The notes under the pieces are model-generated. The model saw only the letters and a program-made list of their open reading frames with translations. It searched no databases and was not told where the DNA came from. A program made the position numbers and the translations under genes. Shown one piece after another: positions 50,982 through 60,600 of a stretch of DNA of 64,000 bases. Position 1 is the stretch's first letter. Each line of letters begins with the position of its first letter. This DNA comes from Streptomyces angustmyceticus (lineage in GTDB: Bacteria > Actinomycetota > Actinomycetes > Streptomycetales > Streptomycetaceae): NCBI RefSeq assembly GCF_019933235.1, contig NZ_CP082945.1, forward strand, positions 7,477,501-7,541,500. Direction: 5' to 3'.

Positions 50982-51180
50982 CCTCCGGCCTCGTGGTGGC
51001 ACGCTCGGAAACAGCGCGCCACCACGTCGCGTTGCCGCGGGTGGTCCGCCGCTGCCCTCGTGCCACGACGGTGGTCCGTACGGGCAGCCGCGGACTGCCC
51101 GTGCGGACCTTCACCGGCGCCCGGCGAACCCGTATACCTGGACGCGATACCCGATCCCCGTCCCGAAGGATCCCGCTCCG

Positions 51181-52221
51181 ATGCGCGCCAGCGATCACGA
51201 CACCGCGGCGGCCGGCCGCTCCCCTCGCGCCCCGTTACCGTCCGCCGCGCGACGCGCGGACGGACCGCGGGGCGACCTCCTCGCCCTCCAGCGGACCGCC
51301 GGCAACGCGGCCCTCACCGCCGCGCTGCGAGAGGGCGGGCACGCCGTGCAGCGCACCGCCGGGCCGGCCGTCCAGCGGGCCCCGCTCTCCCACGGCAACT
51401 TCCAGTTCACCAACCTGGCGCAGACCAACCCGCAGTACCGGGACAAGGCCATCCGCGTCCTCGACCTGCTCGGCAGGCACACGACCATCACGAACTACGT
51501 CGGTACCCGCACCTGCCGCATCACCCTGGAGAAACGCACCACCGAGACCCCCGGCGAAGTCGTCGACCGGGGTGCCGAAGGCGTCTCCGTCACACTCGCC
51601 GCCTACTACTTCGAGAACTACGACGTCGGGTACCTCACCGGCATGCTCGCGCACGAGTTCGCGGTCCACCCGCTGGCCTCGGCCCGGGGGATCGCGCACG
51701 AGGAAGCGGGCTTCCACGGATTGCCCTTCCCCGTACCGGGGCTGGAGAACGAGGACCGCCGGGGCGGACCGCCCATGATGAACACCCAGGGCGCGAAGCA
51801 GGCCGACCACATCCTCGCCGTCGTCCCCAACGGACCGCGCTACGAGATCTACCGGGACGTCACCCTGGAGATGGCCGAGCTGCTCGTGGAGGACGTGCAC
51901 CAGCAGGAGGAGGGGGCGAGCGAGCAGGACGTCACCGACCTGCTCGACTGCTTCCTCATGGACGTCGCCACCATGGCGGCCACCAACGACCAGCGGCTGC
52001 GCGCCGCTCCGATGACGTGGGGCGGCGGCGCGGTGCGTGCGGACGTCGCCAAGGTCTACAACGCGTACAAGGAGAGACTGTCCGCGGTTCTCGCGGCGGA
52101 CAGCCCCATCCGGCCCCTGATGCCGAAGAACAAGGACGCCGACGCCGTCTACACGGACTTCGCCACCCTGGCCCGCCGCGTCGCCGCGGGCGTGCTGGGC
52201 GCCCGGAGCATCCAGAACTAG
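51181..52221 (+). CDS. protein with eCIS-effector-type N-terminal leader, possible toxin
   Basis: 346 residues. Residues ~33-50 read LLALQRTAGNAALTAALR, the LQRxAGNxA motif found at the front of proteins linked to extracellular contractile injection systems (often with DUF4157), followed by spaced VQR motifs (HAVQRTAG; AVQRAP). The C-terminal domain (~70-346) is of unknown family. It has a near-metalloprotease signature LAHEFAVHPL (H158, E159, H163), which is one residue too long for HExxH. No signal peptide and no eCIS structural genes in the window. GAAGGA precedes ATG 51181. The 3' end overlaps the convergent LysR gene by 4 bp. Confidence 0.7.
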   Translation: MRASDHDTAAAGRSPRAPLPSAARRADGPRGDLLALQRTAGNAALTAALREGGHAVQRTAGPAVQRAPLSHGNFQFTNLAQTNPQYRDKAIRVLDLLGRHTTITNYVGTRTCRITLEKRTTETPGEVVDRGAEGVSVTLAAYYFENYDVGYLTGMLAHEFAVHPLASARGIAHEEAGFHGLPFPVPGLENEDRRGGPPMMNTQGAKQADHILAVVPNGPRYEIYRDVTLEMAELLVEDVHQQEEGASEQDVTDLLDCFLMDVATMAATNDQRLRAAPMTWGGGAVRADVAKVYNAYKERLSAVLAADSPIRPLMPKNKDADAVYTDFATLARRVAAGVLGARSIQN

Positions 52222-53114
52222 CGGGCGTCACCTTGGCCGGCCCCGGCCCCGGCCCCGGCCCCGGCACCGGCCTCGGACCGCTCCCGCTCCCGCTCCGCCT
52301 CGTCGGAGTCCGGGCGCAGGGTCGCGGTGGCGATGTCCAGGAAATCCCGTACCGGTCCCGTGCAGTTGCTCTCCGGTACCGCCAGGCAGGTCTCAACGGG
52401 CAGGGCGTCGGTGATGGGCAGGTGGACGAGGTCGGGGCGGGAGTACGAGGTCATGACCCTGAGGGGGACCAGGGCGATGCCCTGCCCGGAGGCGATGAGC
52501 TCGAACTTCTCCTCCAGCGAGGACGTCCGCCGCTTCCTGACGTCGAGGATCGGCTCACCGTCGAGATCGGCCGAGGTGAGGGCGCGGCGGCCGGCCAGGT
52601 GATGCGTCACGGGCAGGCACGCGACCTTGGACTCGTGGCCGATCGGGACGGTGTGCATCCCTGAATCGTCGAAGGGGCGCCGGAGGTATCCGACATGCGC
52701 GCGGCCGTCGCGAAGCGGCGCGTCCTGCTCCCACCAGCGCAGCGGGAAGACGTCGATCGCGACCTCGGGGTGGCTCGCCGTGAACGCCCGGATCGCGTCC
52801 GACACGTGCAGGCCGGGCGAGAAGGCGATGACGAGCCGCTGCTCGCCCCGCTCGGCCTCGTGCACCCGTCGCAGCGCCGTGTCCACCACCGTGGTGATCC
52901 TCTGCGCCTCGTCGTACAACTGCCGCCCGGCGGCCGTCATTTCGACGCTGCGTGTGGTCCGTGTGAACAGCCGGCAGCCCAGCTCCTGCTCGAACGCGCG
53001 GATCTGCCGGCTGAGAACCGGCTGCGCGATGAACAACGCCTGTGCCGCCCGGCCGAATTGCCGGTGCTCGGCCACCGCGACGAAGTAGCGGAGCTTCCGC
53101 AGATCCAAGTCCAT
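52218..53114 (-). CDS. LysR family transcriptional regulator
   Basis: 298 residues. The winged helix-turn-helix (1-62) starts MDLDLRKLRYFVAVAEHRQF and includes FIAQPVLSRQIRAFEQELGC. The effector-binding domain spans ~90-270. The last ~20 residues are low-complexity Ala-Gly (AGAGAGAG) encoded by a GGGGCC/CCCGGC hexanucleotide repeat. It is divergent from the SDR gene across 407 bp; GGTATC and GGGTATT half-sites next to its start (53118-53146) could be its own binding sites. Confidence 0.9.
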   Translation of the reverse strand: MDLDLRKLRYFVAVAEHRQFGRAAQALFIAQPVLSRQIRAFEQELGCRLFTRTTRSVEMTAAGRQLYDEAQRITTVVDTALRRVHEAERGEQRLVIAFSPGLHVSDAIRAFTASHPEVAIDVFPLRWWEQDAPLRDGRAHVGYLRRPFDDSGMHTVPIGHESKVACLPVTHHLAGRRALTSADLDGEPILDVRKRRTSSLEEKFELIASGQGIALVPLRVMTSYSRPDLVHLPITDALPVETCLAVPESNCTGPVRDFLDIATATLRPDSDEAERERERSEAGAGAGAGAGAGQGDAR

Positions 53115-53521
53115 GCCTGGAAGGTATCAATGTGCGCGAAAGGGTATTGGACGCCCGGCCGAACCGCTCGGAGACTTGAAGCATGATCGTCCTCACCGCT
53201 CCGGTGGGCGGGCGGCAGCGACAGCCGGGGCCTGCCCCCTACGTGGCGGGAGGCTGCTCCCTTCCGGAGTCCGCACCCAGCTGACCGGGCGCCCGCTGCC
53301 ACCCAACTCCGGCCCGCCGCACCCCAACTCCGGCCCTACGTAACGCCGCTTCGGCACAACCGCCCGGCGGGCCAACCCACTACGGGGCATCCCGCTACGG
53401 GCCATCCCTGCTGCCGCAGTCGCTCCTCCTCGCGACCCGGCGCGCGGCGAACGATCACCGACCCGCGACGGCCGTGAGCCATGCCTCGCGACCGCCTTTG
53501 ACCACGATAGGAATGCCTCAC
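53115..53521. other. LysR/SDR divergent intergenic region with 14-bp direct repeat
   Basis: 407 bp with no gene. A 14-bp perfect repeat (CCCAACTCCGGCCC) lies at 53302-53315 and 53323-53336, exactly 21 bp apart. The GGTATCAATG...GGGTATTGG stretch at 53118-53146 suits a LysR site. Confidence 0.5.
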
Positions 53522-54217
53522 ATGACCGACACCCGCAACACCGCCCTCGTCGTCGGCGCCTCCCGGACCCTGGGCCTCGGGCTCGTCGCCGAGTACCTCC
53601 GCCGCGGCTGGGACGTCATCGGTACGGTCCGCGGCAGCCGGCGCACCGGCCTCCACGACCTCGCCGACGCCTCCGAAGGGCGGCTGACCATCGAGTCGCT
53701 GGAGATGACCGACCCGGAACAGATCTCGGCCCTGCGCGACCGCCTCGCACAGCGCACCCTCGACCTGCTCTTCGTCAACGCCGCCATCACCCGCGGCGAC
53801 CTCCCGGTCGGCGAGGTCCCGACGGACATGTTCACCGAGGTCATGACCACCAACGCGCTCAGCCCGATGCGCGTCGTGGAGTCCCTCCGCCCGCTGGTCG
53901 CGCCGACCGGAACCATCGGCGTCATGTCCTCCAGCCAGGGCAGCATCGCCCTGAACACCCGTGGCGGCCAGGACCTGTACCGGGCCAGCAAGTCCGCGCT
54001 GAACCAGCTGATGCGCAGCTACGCCGCCCGCTACGCCGAGGACCCGCGCACCCTGCTGCTCGTCGACCCGGGCTGGGTGCGCACCGAACTCGGGGGGCCG
54101 GGCGCCGAGCTGAGCGTGGCGGAGAGCGTTCCCGGCGTGGCGGAGACGATCGAGCGCCACCGGGGGAGGACCGGCCTCCACTTCGTCGACCACGAGGGGC
54201 AGGTCGTGCCCTGGTAG
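53522..54217 (+). CDS. short-chain dehydrogenase/reductase (SDR)
   Basis: 231 residues of the classical SDR fold. Nucleotide-binding turn VVGASRTLGLGLV near the start, FVNAAITRG (NNAG-equivalent, ~80), Ser in GVMSSSQGSIAL (~137), and YRASKSALNQL with the catalytic Tyr-x3-Lys (~155). It is an NAD(P)-dependent oxidoreductase, substrate unknown. ATG 53522 follows AGGAATG; ATG 53513 is an alternative. Divergent LysR gene is the likely regulator. Confidence 0.88.
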   Translation: MTDTRNTALVVGASRTLGLGLVAEYLRRGWDVIGTVRGSRRTGLHDLADASEGRLTIESLEMTDPEQISALRDRLAQRTLDLLFVNAAITRGDLPVGEVPTDMFTEVMTTNALSPMRVVESLRPLVAPTGTIGVMSSSQGSIALNTRGGQDLYRASKSALNQLMRSYAARYAEDPRTLLLVDPGWVRTELGGPGAELSVAESVPGVAETIERHRGRTGLHFVDHEGQVVPW

Positions 54218-54351
54218 ATGCCGTGACGGGGCCCGCTGCGCTCGTCGGGCGGTCGGGGTGGGTCACGGTTGTGTAATACGGCGATCCGGGCCTGAACGCG
54301 CGGGACGGTGCGGCCATCTCACCCGGCAGCAACGACGTAAGGAGTGCGCAG

Positions 54352-55098
54352 ATGCTTCACAAGCGCTTAGGTCTGATCGCCGCGCCGATCGCGGCCGTCG
54401 CCTTGTCCCTGACCGTGGCCGGTTCCCCGGCCGGCGCGGCCGGGTCGCCGGCCTCGGGCGGCACGGGACAGTCCGGCAAGGCGGCCAAGGCCGCGGCCCC
54501 GTGCCTGGCCGGTGCCGCGACGCTGGTCGGCGACCTCGACGGTGACGGTCACGCCGACAAGATCAGCAACCCGGGTCTCACCGGTACCAGGATGACGGTG
54601 CAGTGGGGGGCCGCGAACGGCTCGTTCGGCAAGCCGTACGCCGTCAGTGCCCTCCTCGGCGCGAAGAAGGGCGAGGTCACCTCCGCCGCGGTCGCCGACT
54701 TCCAGCGCGACGGCACCCTGGACATGGTCGTCAACATCGTCAAGCCGGCCGACGGCGACGACCCCGCGACGGCACGCGTGGCGCAGTACCGCCCCGGCCC
54801 CCTCAAGCGGGCCGACCTGGCCTCCGCCAAGGCCCGGCACTCCGACATCGGCGACCACGGCGAGGCCCAGCAGCTCCGGATCGCCAACTACGGCGGCGAC
54901 GCCTACCCGGACCTCGCGATCCTCAACAACTCCGGTGACGGCGGACTGGACCGCGACGTACGCCTGACGAAACCGGCCACCGGACCGGGGCACTTCGACT
55001 ACGACCTCCAGGTCAAGTACGGCGCGTTCGGCACCACCTCCGAGCCACCGGCCATGCCCGGCGACGGCTGGAAGCACTTCTACACGCCCTGCTCCTGA
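54352..55098 (+). CDS. secreted FG-GAP/VCBS-like repeat protein
   Basis: 248 residues. Signal peptide (~1-30, cleavage after AGA), then Ala/Gly linker, then three segments resembling FG-GAP/VCBS beta-propeller blades with Asp-rich calcium-binding turns: DLDGDGHADKI (~62), ADFQRDGTLDMVV (~117) and YGGDAYPDLAIL (~182). Two blade-flanking cysteines occur, at about residue 49 and at the C-terminus (TPCS). Short for a full propeller. A strong AAGGAG site precedes ATG 54352. The ligand is unknown. Confidence 0.78.
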   Translation: MLHKRLGLIAAPIAAVALSLTVAGSPAGAAGSPASGGTGQSGKAAKAAAPCLAGAATLVGDLDGDGHADKISNPGLTGTRMTVQWGAANGSFGKPYAVSALLGAKKGEVTSAAVADFQRDGTLDMVVNIVKPADGDDPATARVAQYRPGPLKRADLASAKARHSDIGDHGEAQQLRIANYGGDAYPDLAILNNSGDGGLDRDVRLTKPATGPGHFDYDLQVKYGAFGTTSEPPAMPGDGWKHFYTPCS

Positions 55099-55164
55099 CC
55101 CCACCGGGGTGACCGGTCCTCTTCCGGTAGGCCGGTCCCGGCCCCTGATCCGAGGAGGCCGAAC

Positions 55165-55205
55165 GGAAGGCGCCTGACGGGCAGAGCCCGGGTCAGGCGC
55201 CTTCC
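55165..55205 (+). terminator. terminator hairpin
   Basis: A perfect 14-bp stem (55165-55178 with 55192-55205) and a 13-nt loop, followed by TTGTGCTCTT, downstream of the secreted FG-GAP-like gene. Confidence 0.8.
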
Positions 55206-55290
55206 TTGTGCTCTTGGACGAAGTGGTCCTTCATCCTTGAGGCACGAAACCCGTTACCGGCAGCGCAGTTGGCCTCCCATAATGGTGATC

Positions 55291-56169
55291 ATGACTGCGG
55301 TGTACGTCGATGATCCTGTGCGGGTGGGTGCGTGCCGGCTCTCCGATGGGCGGTTGCTCGGGTGGGCGGAGTGGGGGCCGTCGGACGGGGTGCCCGTGGT
55401 GTTGTGTCCGGGGGCGGCCACGAGCCGGTGGCTGGGTTTCGGTGCCGGTGTCGTGGAGGCGCTGGGAGTGCGTCTGGTGTCCGTGGACCGGCCGGGGCTC
55501 GGCGTCTCCAGTCCTGAACTCGGGCGGGACTTCTCCGGCTTCGCCGGTGACATCGGGCAACTCTGTGTGCAGCGGGGGCTGGGGCGGCCGGCTGTGGTGG
55601 GGAACTCGCAAGGTGCGCCGTTCGCGCTCGCCTGTGCCGAAGCGGGTGTCGTCTCCGCTCTGGCGGTGGTCTCCGGCGCGGACGAGGTCGCCGCCCCGGA
55701 GTTCGCCGTCGACCTTCCGGCCGATCTGCGGGGGCTCGTCGAGCGGGCCGCGGACGATCCGGCCGGTGCCGAGGCGTTCTTCGCGGGGTTCGGTGCGGAG
55801 GCGATGTGGCGCATGGTCATGGCCGGGAGCCCGGCGTGTGACCTCGCCGTGTACCGGGACGACGGGTTCGCGGCGGCCTACCGCAGGGCCCTGGACGAGG
55901 GCTTTGCGCAGGGCGGGGCCGGCTATGCCCGGGACACGGTCCTGGCCATGCGGCGGTGGCCGTTCGCCCTCGACCGGATCACCGTGCCGGTCGACATCTG
56001 GTACGGCGAGGAGGACAGCGGCCACTCTCCCGACCGCGGTGCGTGGCTCGCCACCCGTGTTCCCCGGGCCCGGCGTCGTGTCGTACCGGGGGCCGGCGGA
56101 TCGCTGTTGTGGACGCACGCCGGGCCGATCCTCACCTCGCTCCTGGAGAAGGCCGTACGGGACACGTAG
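55291..56169 (+). CDS. alpha/beta hydrolase
   Basis: 292 residues. Oxyanion region VVLCPGAATSRWLG (~35), SVDRPGLGVSSP (~60), and nucleophile Ser in VVGNSQGAPFAL (~95). An acid residue is possible in WYGEEDSGHSP (~245). The usual catalytic GxGH near the C-terminus reads PGAGGSLLWTHAGP, so the His is displaced by five residues or the position is lost. ATG 55291 or 55282 may start it; a CATAAT just upstream suggests a -10 box and a near-leaderless message. Confidence 0.75.
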   Translation: MTAVYVDDPVRVGACRLSDGRLLGWAEWGPSDGVPVVLCPGAATSRWLGFGAGVVEALGVRLVSVDRPGLGVSSPELGRDFSGFAGDIGQLCVQRGLGRPAVVGNSQGAPFALACAEAGVVSALAVVSGADEVAAPEFAVDLPADLRGLVERAADDPAGAEAFFAGFGAEAMWRMVMAGSPACDLAVYRDDGFAAAYRRALDEGFAQGGAGYARDTVLAMRRWPFALDRITVPVDIWYGEEDSGHSPDRGAWLATRVPRARRRVVPGAGGSLLWTHAGPILTSLLEKAVRDT

Positions 56170-56200
56170 CGAACCGCAGCATCGGAGCGGGGAGGACCGC

Positions 56201-57559
56201 TCAGCTCCAGCCGGGCAACAGAGGCAGCGGGGGCAGGGCCGGCTTGCGCAGCCATGCGTCGAAGAGGTCGTCCAGGGGAGCGGTCGCGTAGTGCTGGGTG
56301 TGCGTCGTGAAGTCGGTGGTGGTCACGACGCTGTGGCGATGGAGGCTGGTCCAGTCCCTCAGCATGGGGAAGAAGGCGTCGTCGCCGAGGGCGCAGCGCA
56401 GCGCGTGGACCGTCAGCCCGCCCCGTTCGTAGAGCCGGTCGTCGAACATCAGCCACCGGCCCGGGTCGGCCGGCCGCAGGTTCTGTGGGAGGCAGGCCAG
56501 CAGGTGGTGCGCGGTGGCGGCGTGGGCGGCCGCCGAGCGGCCGCCCGAGTGCTCCGACCACAGCCACTCGGCGTACTTGGCGAAGCCCTCGTTGAGCCAG
56601 ATGTGCTGCCAGTCGGCGAGCGAGACGCTGTTGCCGAACCACTGGTGGGCCAGTTCATGGGCGATCAGGCGTTCAAAGGTGCGGGCGCCGTCGACGTGGT
56701 TGGTGCCGAAGGTGGCGATGCCCTGGGCCTCCACCGGGACGTCCAGTTCCTCGTCGGCGACCACGACCGTGTACTCCTCGAAGGGGTACGGCCCGAAGAC
56801 CTCCTCGAAGTACTGCATCATGCGGGTCTGCCGGGCGAAGTCCTCGGTGAACTCGGGCAGCAGCCGTGCGGGCAGGTAGGCGGTCTGCGGCACCGGTGCG
56901 GGCCGTCCGTCGGACGGGTCCCGGGCGGTGAGCGGCACGGCCGTGTACCTGCCGAGGGAGACGGTCACCAGGTAGGGGGAGGTGGGGGCGGGCTGCTCGT
57001 ACACCCAGGTGGTGCTGCTCGCCCGGGTGGTGCGGGCGAGCAGCCGGCCGCCGGTGACCGCGGTGTACGGGGACGGTGTGGTGATCGCCAGGCGGTACGC
57101 GGCCTTGTCGGCCGGCCGGTCGTTGCAGGGGTACCAGGACGGGGCACCGACCGGCTGGCTGGCCACCAGCGCGCCGTCGGTCAGCTCCTCCCAGCCCAGG
57201 CCGCCCCACGGGCTGCGCACCGGCCTGGGGTTGCCGGAGTAGCGCACCTCGACGGTGAAGGCGGCGTCCGGGGCGAGCCCCTTCGCCGGACGGATGCGCA
57301 GCTTGCCCGCGCGGTGGGTGTAGCGCACGGGCCTGCCGTCCAGCAGCACCCGCTGAATCCGGAATGCGGCCAGGTCGAGTGCGATGTCCGCCAGTGGCGC
57401 GGGGCCCGTCTGCGCGCTGATCCGGGCCGTGCCGCTGAGCCGGTTGGACATGGGCCGGTAGTCCAGGTCGAGATCGTAGTGGTGGACCCGGTAGCGGGGG
57501 TCCCCGTGATCCGGGAAGTACGGGTCCGGGCCGGGAGTGGAGACCTGGCGGGCGTTCAC
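56201..57559 (-). CDS. M1 family zinc metallopeptidase (aminopeptidase N-like)
   Basis: 452 residues, the short form of the M1 family. N-terminal beta-saddle begins HYDLDLDYRPMSNRLSGTA. Zinc site: HELAHQWFGN and, 18 residues after the second His, the Glu ligand in WLNEGFAKYAEW (~300-325). No signal peptide. GTG 57559 has a GGAGGGAC site. It lies 52 bp downstream of, and in the same direction as, the Pls-type NRPS. Poly-lysine producers are known to make membrane or soluble M1-type peptidases that degrade the polymer, so self-protection or product trimming is inferred. Confidence 0.88.
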   Translation of the reverse strand: MNARQVSTPGPDPYFPDHGDPRYRVHHYDLDLDYRPMSNRLSGTARISAQTGPAPLADIALDLAAFRIQRVLLDGRPVRYTHRAGKLRIRPAKGLAPDAAFTVEVRYSGNPRPVRSPWGGLGWEELTDGALVASQPVGAPSWYPCNDRPADKAAYRLAITTPSPYTAVTGGRLLARTTRASSTTWVYEQPAPTSPYLVTVSLGRYTAVPLTARDPSDGRPAPVPQTAYLPARLLPEFTEDFARQTRMMQYFEEVFGPYPFEEYTVVVADEELDVPVEAQGIATFGTNHVDGARTFERLIAHELAHQWFGNSVSLADWQHIWLNEGFAKYAEWLWSEHSGGRSAAAHAATAHHLLACLPQNLRPADPGRWLMFDDRLYERGGLTVHALRCALGDDAFFPMLRDWTSLHRHSVVTTTDFTTHTQHYATAPLDDLFDAWLRKPALPPLPLLPGWS

Positions 57560-57611
57560 CGGTGTCCCTCCCTCCTGGCGCCGGTGGGCCGGCGGCGCAT
57601 CGTGGTGTGTC

Positions 57612-60600
57612 TCATTCTCGCCAGGCCGCGATGGGATTGCCCAGCCACCGGGTGTCGTCGGGGACGGTTTCCGCGCCCATGGCCAACGACGCGGGACCGA
57701 GCGTGCTGCGCGCCCCGAGGGTGCTGCCGGGCAGCACGATGCCGCCGGGGCCGAGTGTGGCGCCCTCGCGGAGCACCACGGTGTTCATCCGGATGATGCG
57801 GTCGTGAAAAAGGTGGGTCTGCAGCACACAGCCCCGGTTGACGCTCACCCCGTCCTCCAGGGTGACCAGGTCGGCTTCCGGCAGCCAGTACGTTTCGCAC
57901 CACACCCCCCGGCCGACGGTGGCGCCCTGGGCCCGCAGCCAGAGGTTCATCAGCGGCGTGCCCGGCACCGCACCGATCAGCCACGGCACGGCCAGCACCT
58001 CGACGAACGTGTCGGCCAGCTCCGTTCGCCAGACGAAGCCACTCCAGAGCGGGCGCTCCGAGGGGCGGAACCGGCCCACCAGCAGCCACTTGGCGGCGAG
58101 GGACACCCCGCAGGCGAGGACCCCCGCGGCCAGCAGCACCGGGCCGGACAGCAGCGCCGCCACCGCCGGCGAGCCGAGTGCGGCCAAGTGGGCCAGCGCG
58201 GCCGTCGTCAGCAGGCCGAGGGCGGCGGAGGCCAGTACCGGCACCAGCCGGCACCCCTCGACCAGCCCCCGGGCCCAGACCAGCCGGGCCGGCGGATCGT
58301 AGGTCTGGCGGGGGTCCGCGGCGCCGGCCCTGCGCGGCAGGCGGATGGGCGGCAGGCCGAGGTACGAGCCGCCCTTCTTCGCCTTCTTCGGCGTGGCCGA
58401 CAGCACCCCCACCAGCCCGCGTGCCGGGACGGTCCGCCCGGGTGCGGTCATGCCGGAGTTGCCGAGGAAGCCCCGCTCGCCGATCTCCGCCGCGCCGATC
58501 CGCAGCCATCCGCCGCCCAGTTCGTACGGGGCGACCAGGGTGTCGTCGGCGAGAAAGGCCCCGTCGCGCACGGTGGTGAGACTGGGCAGCGCCAGCACCG
58601 TGGAGACCTCGGCCCGCCTGCCGACCCGCATGCCCAGCAGGCGCAGCCAGACGGGGGTGACGAGGCCGGCGTAGAGCGGGAAGAGCGCCTCCCGGGCCAG
58701 GTCCATGAGCTGGCTGACGGTCCAGACCTGCCAGCCGGTCCGGCCGTGCAGCGGATACCAGCCGGGGCGCAGACCACGGCTCAGCGACCGGACGGCGACG
58801 ATCAGCAGGGCGGCGTACGCCAGCCCGTACGCCAGGGTGGCGGGCACGAGCGCGATCAGCGCCCCGCGTACGGCGTCGCCGAGGCCGTCCCCGGCGTGGA
58901 CGAAGCAGCCCGCCACCGCGAAGGCCGGGACCGCCGCGAGCAGTCGCAGCAGCCCGAATGCCGGGCGGCTCATTCCGTAGAGCGCCGCCCAGCGGGCCCC
59001 GCGCGGGGCCCGCGGCTCGGGCCACTGCCGTTCGGCCTTGCCCAGCTCGACGGCGGGCGCACCGCCCCAGCTCTGGCCGGTCGGCACCCGGGCGGTGACG
59101 ACGGAACCGGGGGCGACCTGGGCCCGCTTGCCCACGCGGGCGCCGGGGAAGAGGGTGCTGCGGACACCGACGACCGCGCCGGAGCCGACCTTCACCGGGC
59201 CGACCACCAGCCGGTCCCCGTCCAGCCAGTAACCGGACAGGTCCACCTCCGGCTCGACGGCGCACCCCCGGCCCAGCTTGAGCATCCCGGTGACCGGCGG
59301 CAGCGCGTGCAGATCGACGTCCGGGCCGATCCGGGCGCCCAGCGCACGGCCGTACCGGACCAGCCACGCCCCGGACAGGCAGTCGACCCCGCTCAGTTCG
59401 GCGAGCCGCTCCGCGGTCCACAGCCGCAGATGCACACTCCCGCCGCGGGGGTAGCTGCCCGGCCGCAGTCCCCGAAGCAGCAGCCGCGCCCCGCCGGCCG
59501 CCGTCGCCAGCCTGCCCGGCGGGCTGAAGAGCAGCAGACCGCCGGCCGTCACCCACCACCAGGAGGCCGTCGGCGCCCACGGATAGCCGCCCCACCACGC
59601 CAGGACGTTGCCCAGGGCCAGCAGCCCCAGCGTCCAGCGCAGCCCGGTCAGGGTGAAGAGCGGCAGGAGCAGCAGCAGGTGCCCGAGGCCGGCTCGGGCC
59701 GGTACGGGCGTCACCCGGCGCGTGGTGCCGTCGGGCTCGTCCGGTGCGGAACGCTCCAGCAGCCGGGCCAGCTTGCGCAGGGTGGGCTGCCGGTAGATGT
59801 CGCGGACGGCGGTGGCGGGGTAGCGGCCGCGGAGCAGGGTGGCGAGCTGGGCGGCGGCGAGGCTGCCGCCGCCGATCGCGAAGAAGTCGTCCCGGGCGTC
59901 GGTGACCGGCACGCCGAGGATCTCGTACCACTGCTCGGCCAGCCACGCCTCGGTGCCGGTGAGCCGCCCGTCCGGCCCCGGGGAGGAGCGGGTGGGGCCT
60001 GTGGTGCGCGGCAGCGGCCAGGGCAGCGCGGCCCGGTCCACCTTGCCGGAGGTACGGGTGGGCAGGGCGTCGACGGGGGCGAGCAACGGCACCAGGGCGG
60101 CGGGCAACTGGGCGCGCAGCCGCTCGACGGCCTTCGCCCGGTCCCAGCCGTCCTGGGTCACCACATAGCCGACCAGCAGGGGAGTGCCGCCGCGCGGCGT
60201 CCGGACGGCGGCCGCGGCGCCGCTCACGCCCGGCAGGGCCTGGAGCGCCGCGTCCACCTCGCCGAGTTCGATCCGCCGTCCGCCGAGCTTGACCTGTTCG
60301 TCGTCGCGCCCCAGGAAGACCAGCCCCTCGGGCTCGGCCCGTACGAGGTCACCGGTGCGGTAGGCCCGGGGCCAGCCGAGTGACGGAAGCGGCCCGTATT
60401 TCTCGGCGTCCTTGGCGCGGTCCAGGTAACGCGCCAGTCCGGCGCCTCCGACGACGAGTTGGCCGCTGCGGCCCATGGCGACCGGGGTGCCGGCCCCGTC
60501 CACCACGGCCAGCTCCCACCCGTCCAGCGGCAGGCCGATCCTGACCGGTCCCTCGCCCGTCAGCAGAGCGGCACAGGTGACCACCGTCGCCTCGGTCGGA

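Noticed and set aside
51640..51670. HExxH zinc-protease motif in the eCIS-leader protein
   Set aside because: The sequence is HEFAVH, with one residue too many between Glu and the second His, so it is not canonical; kept only as a hint.
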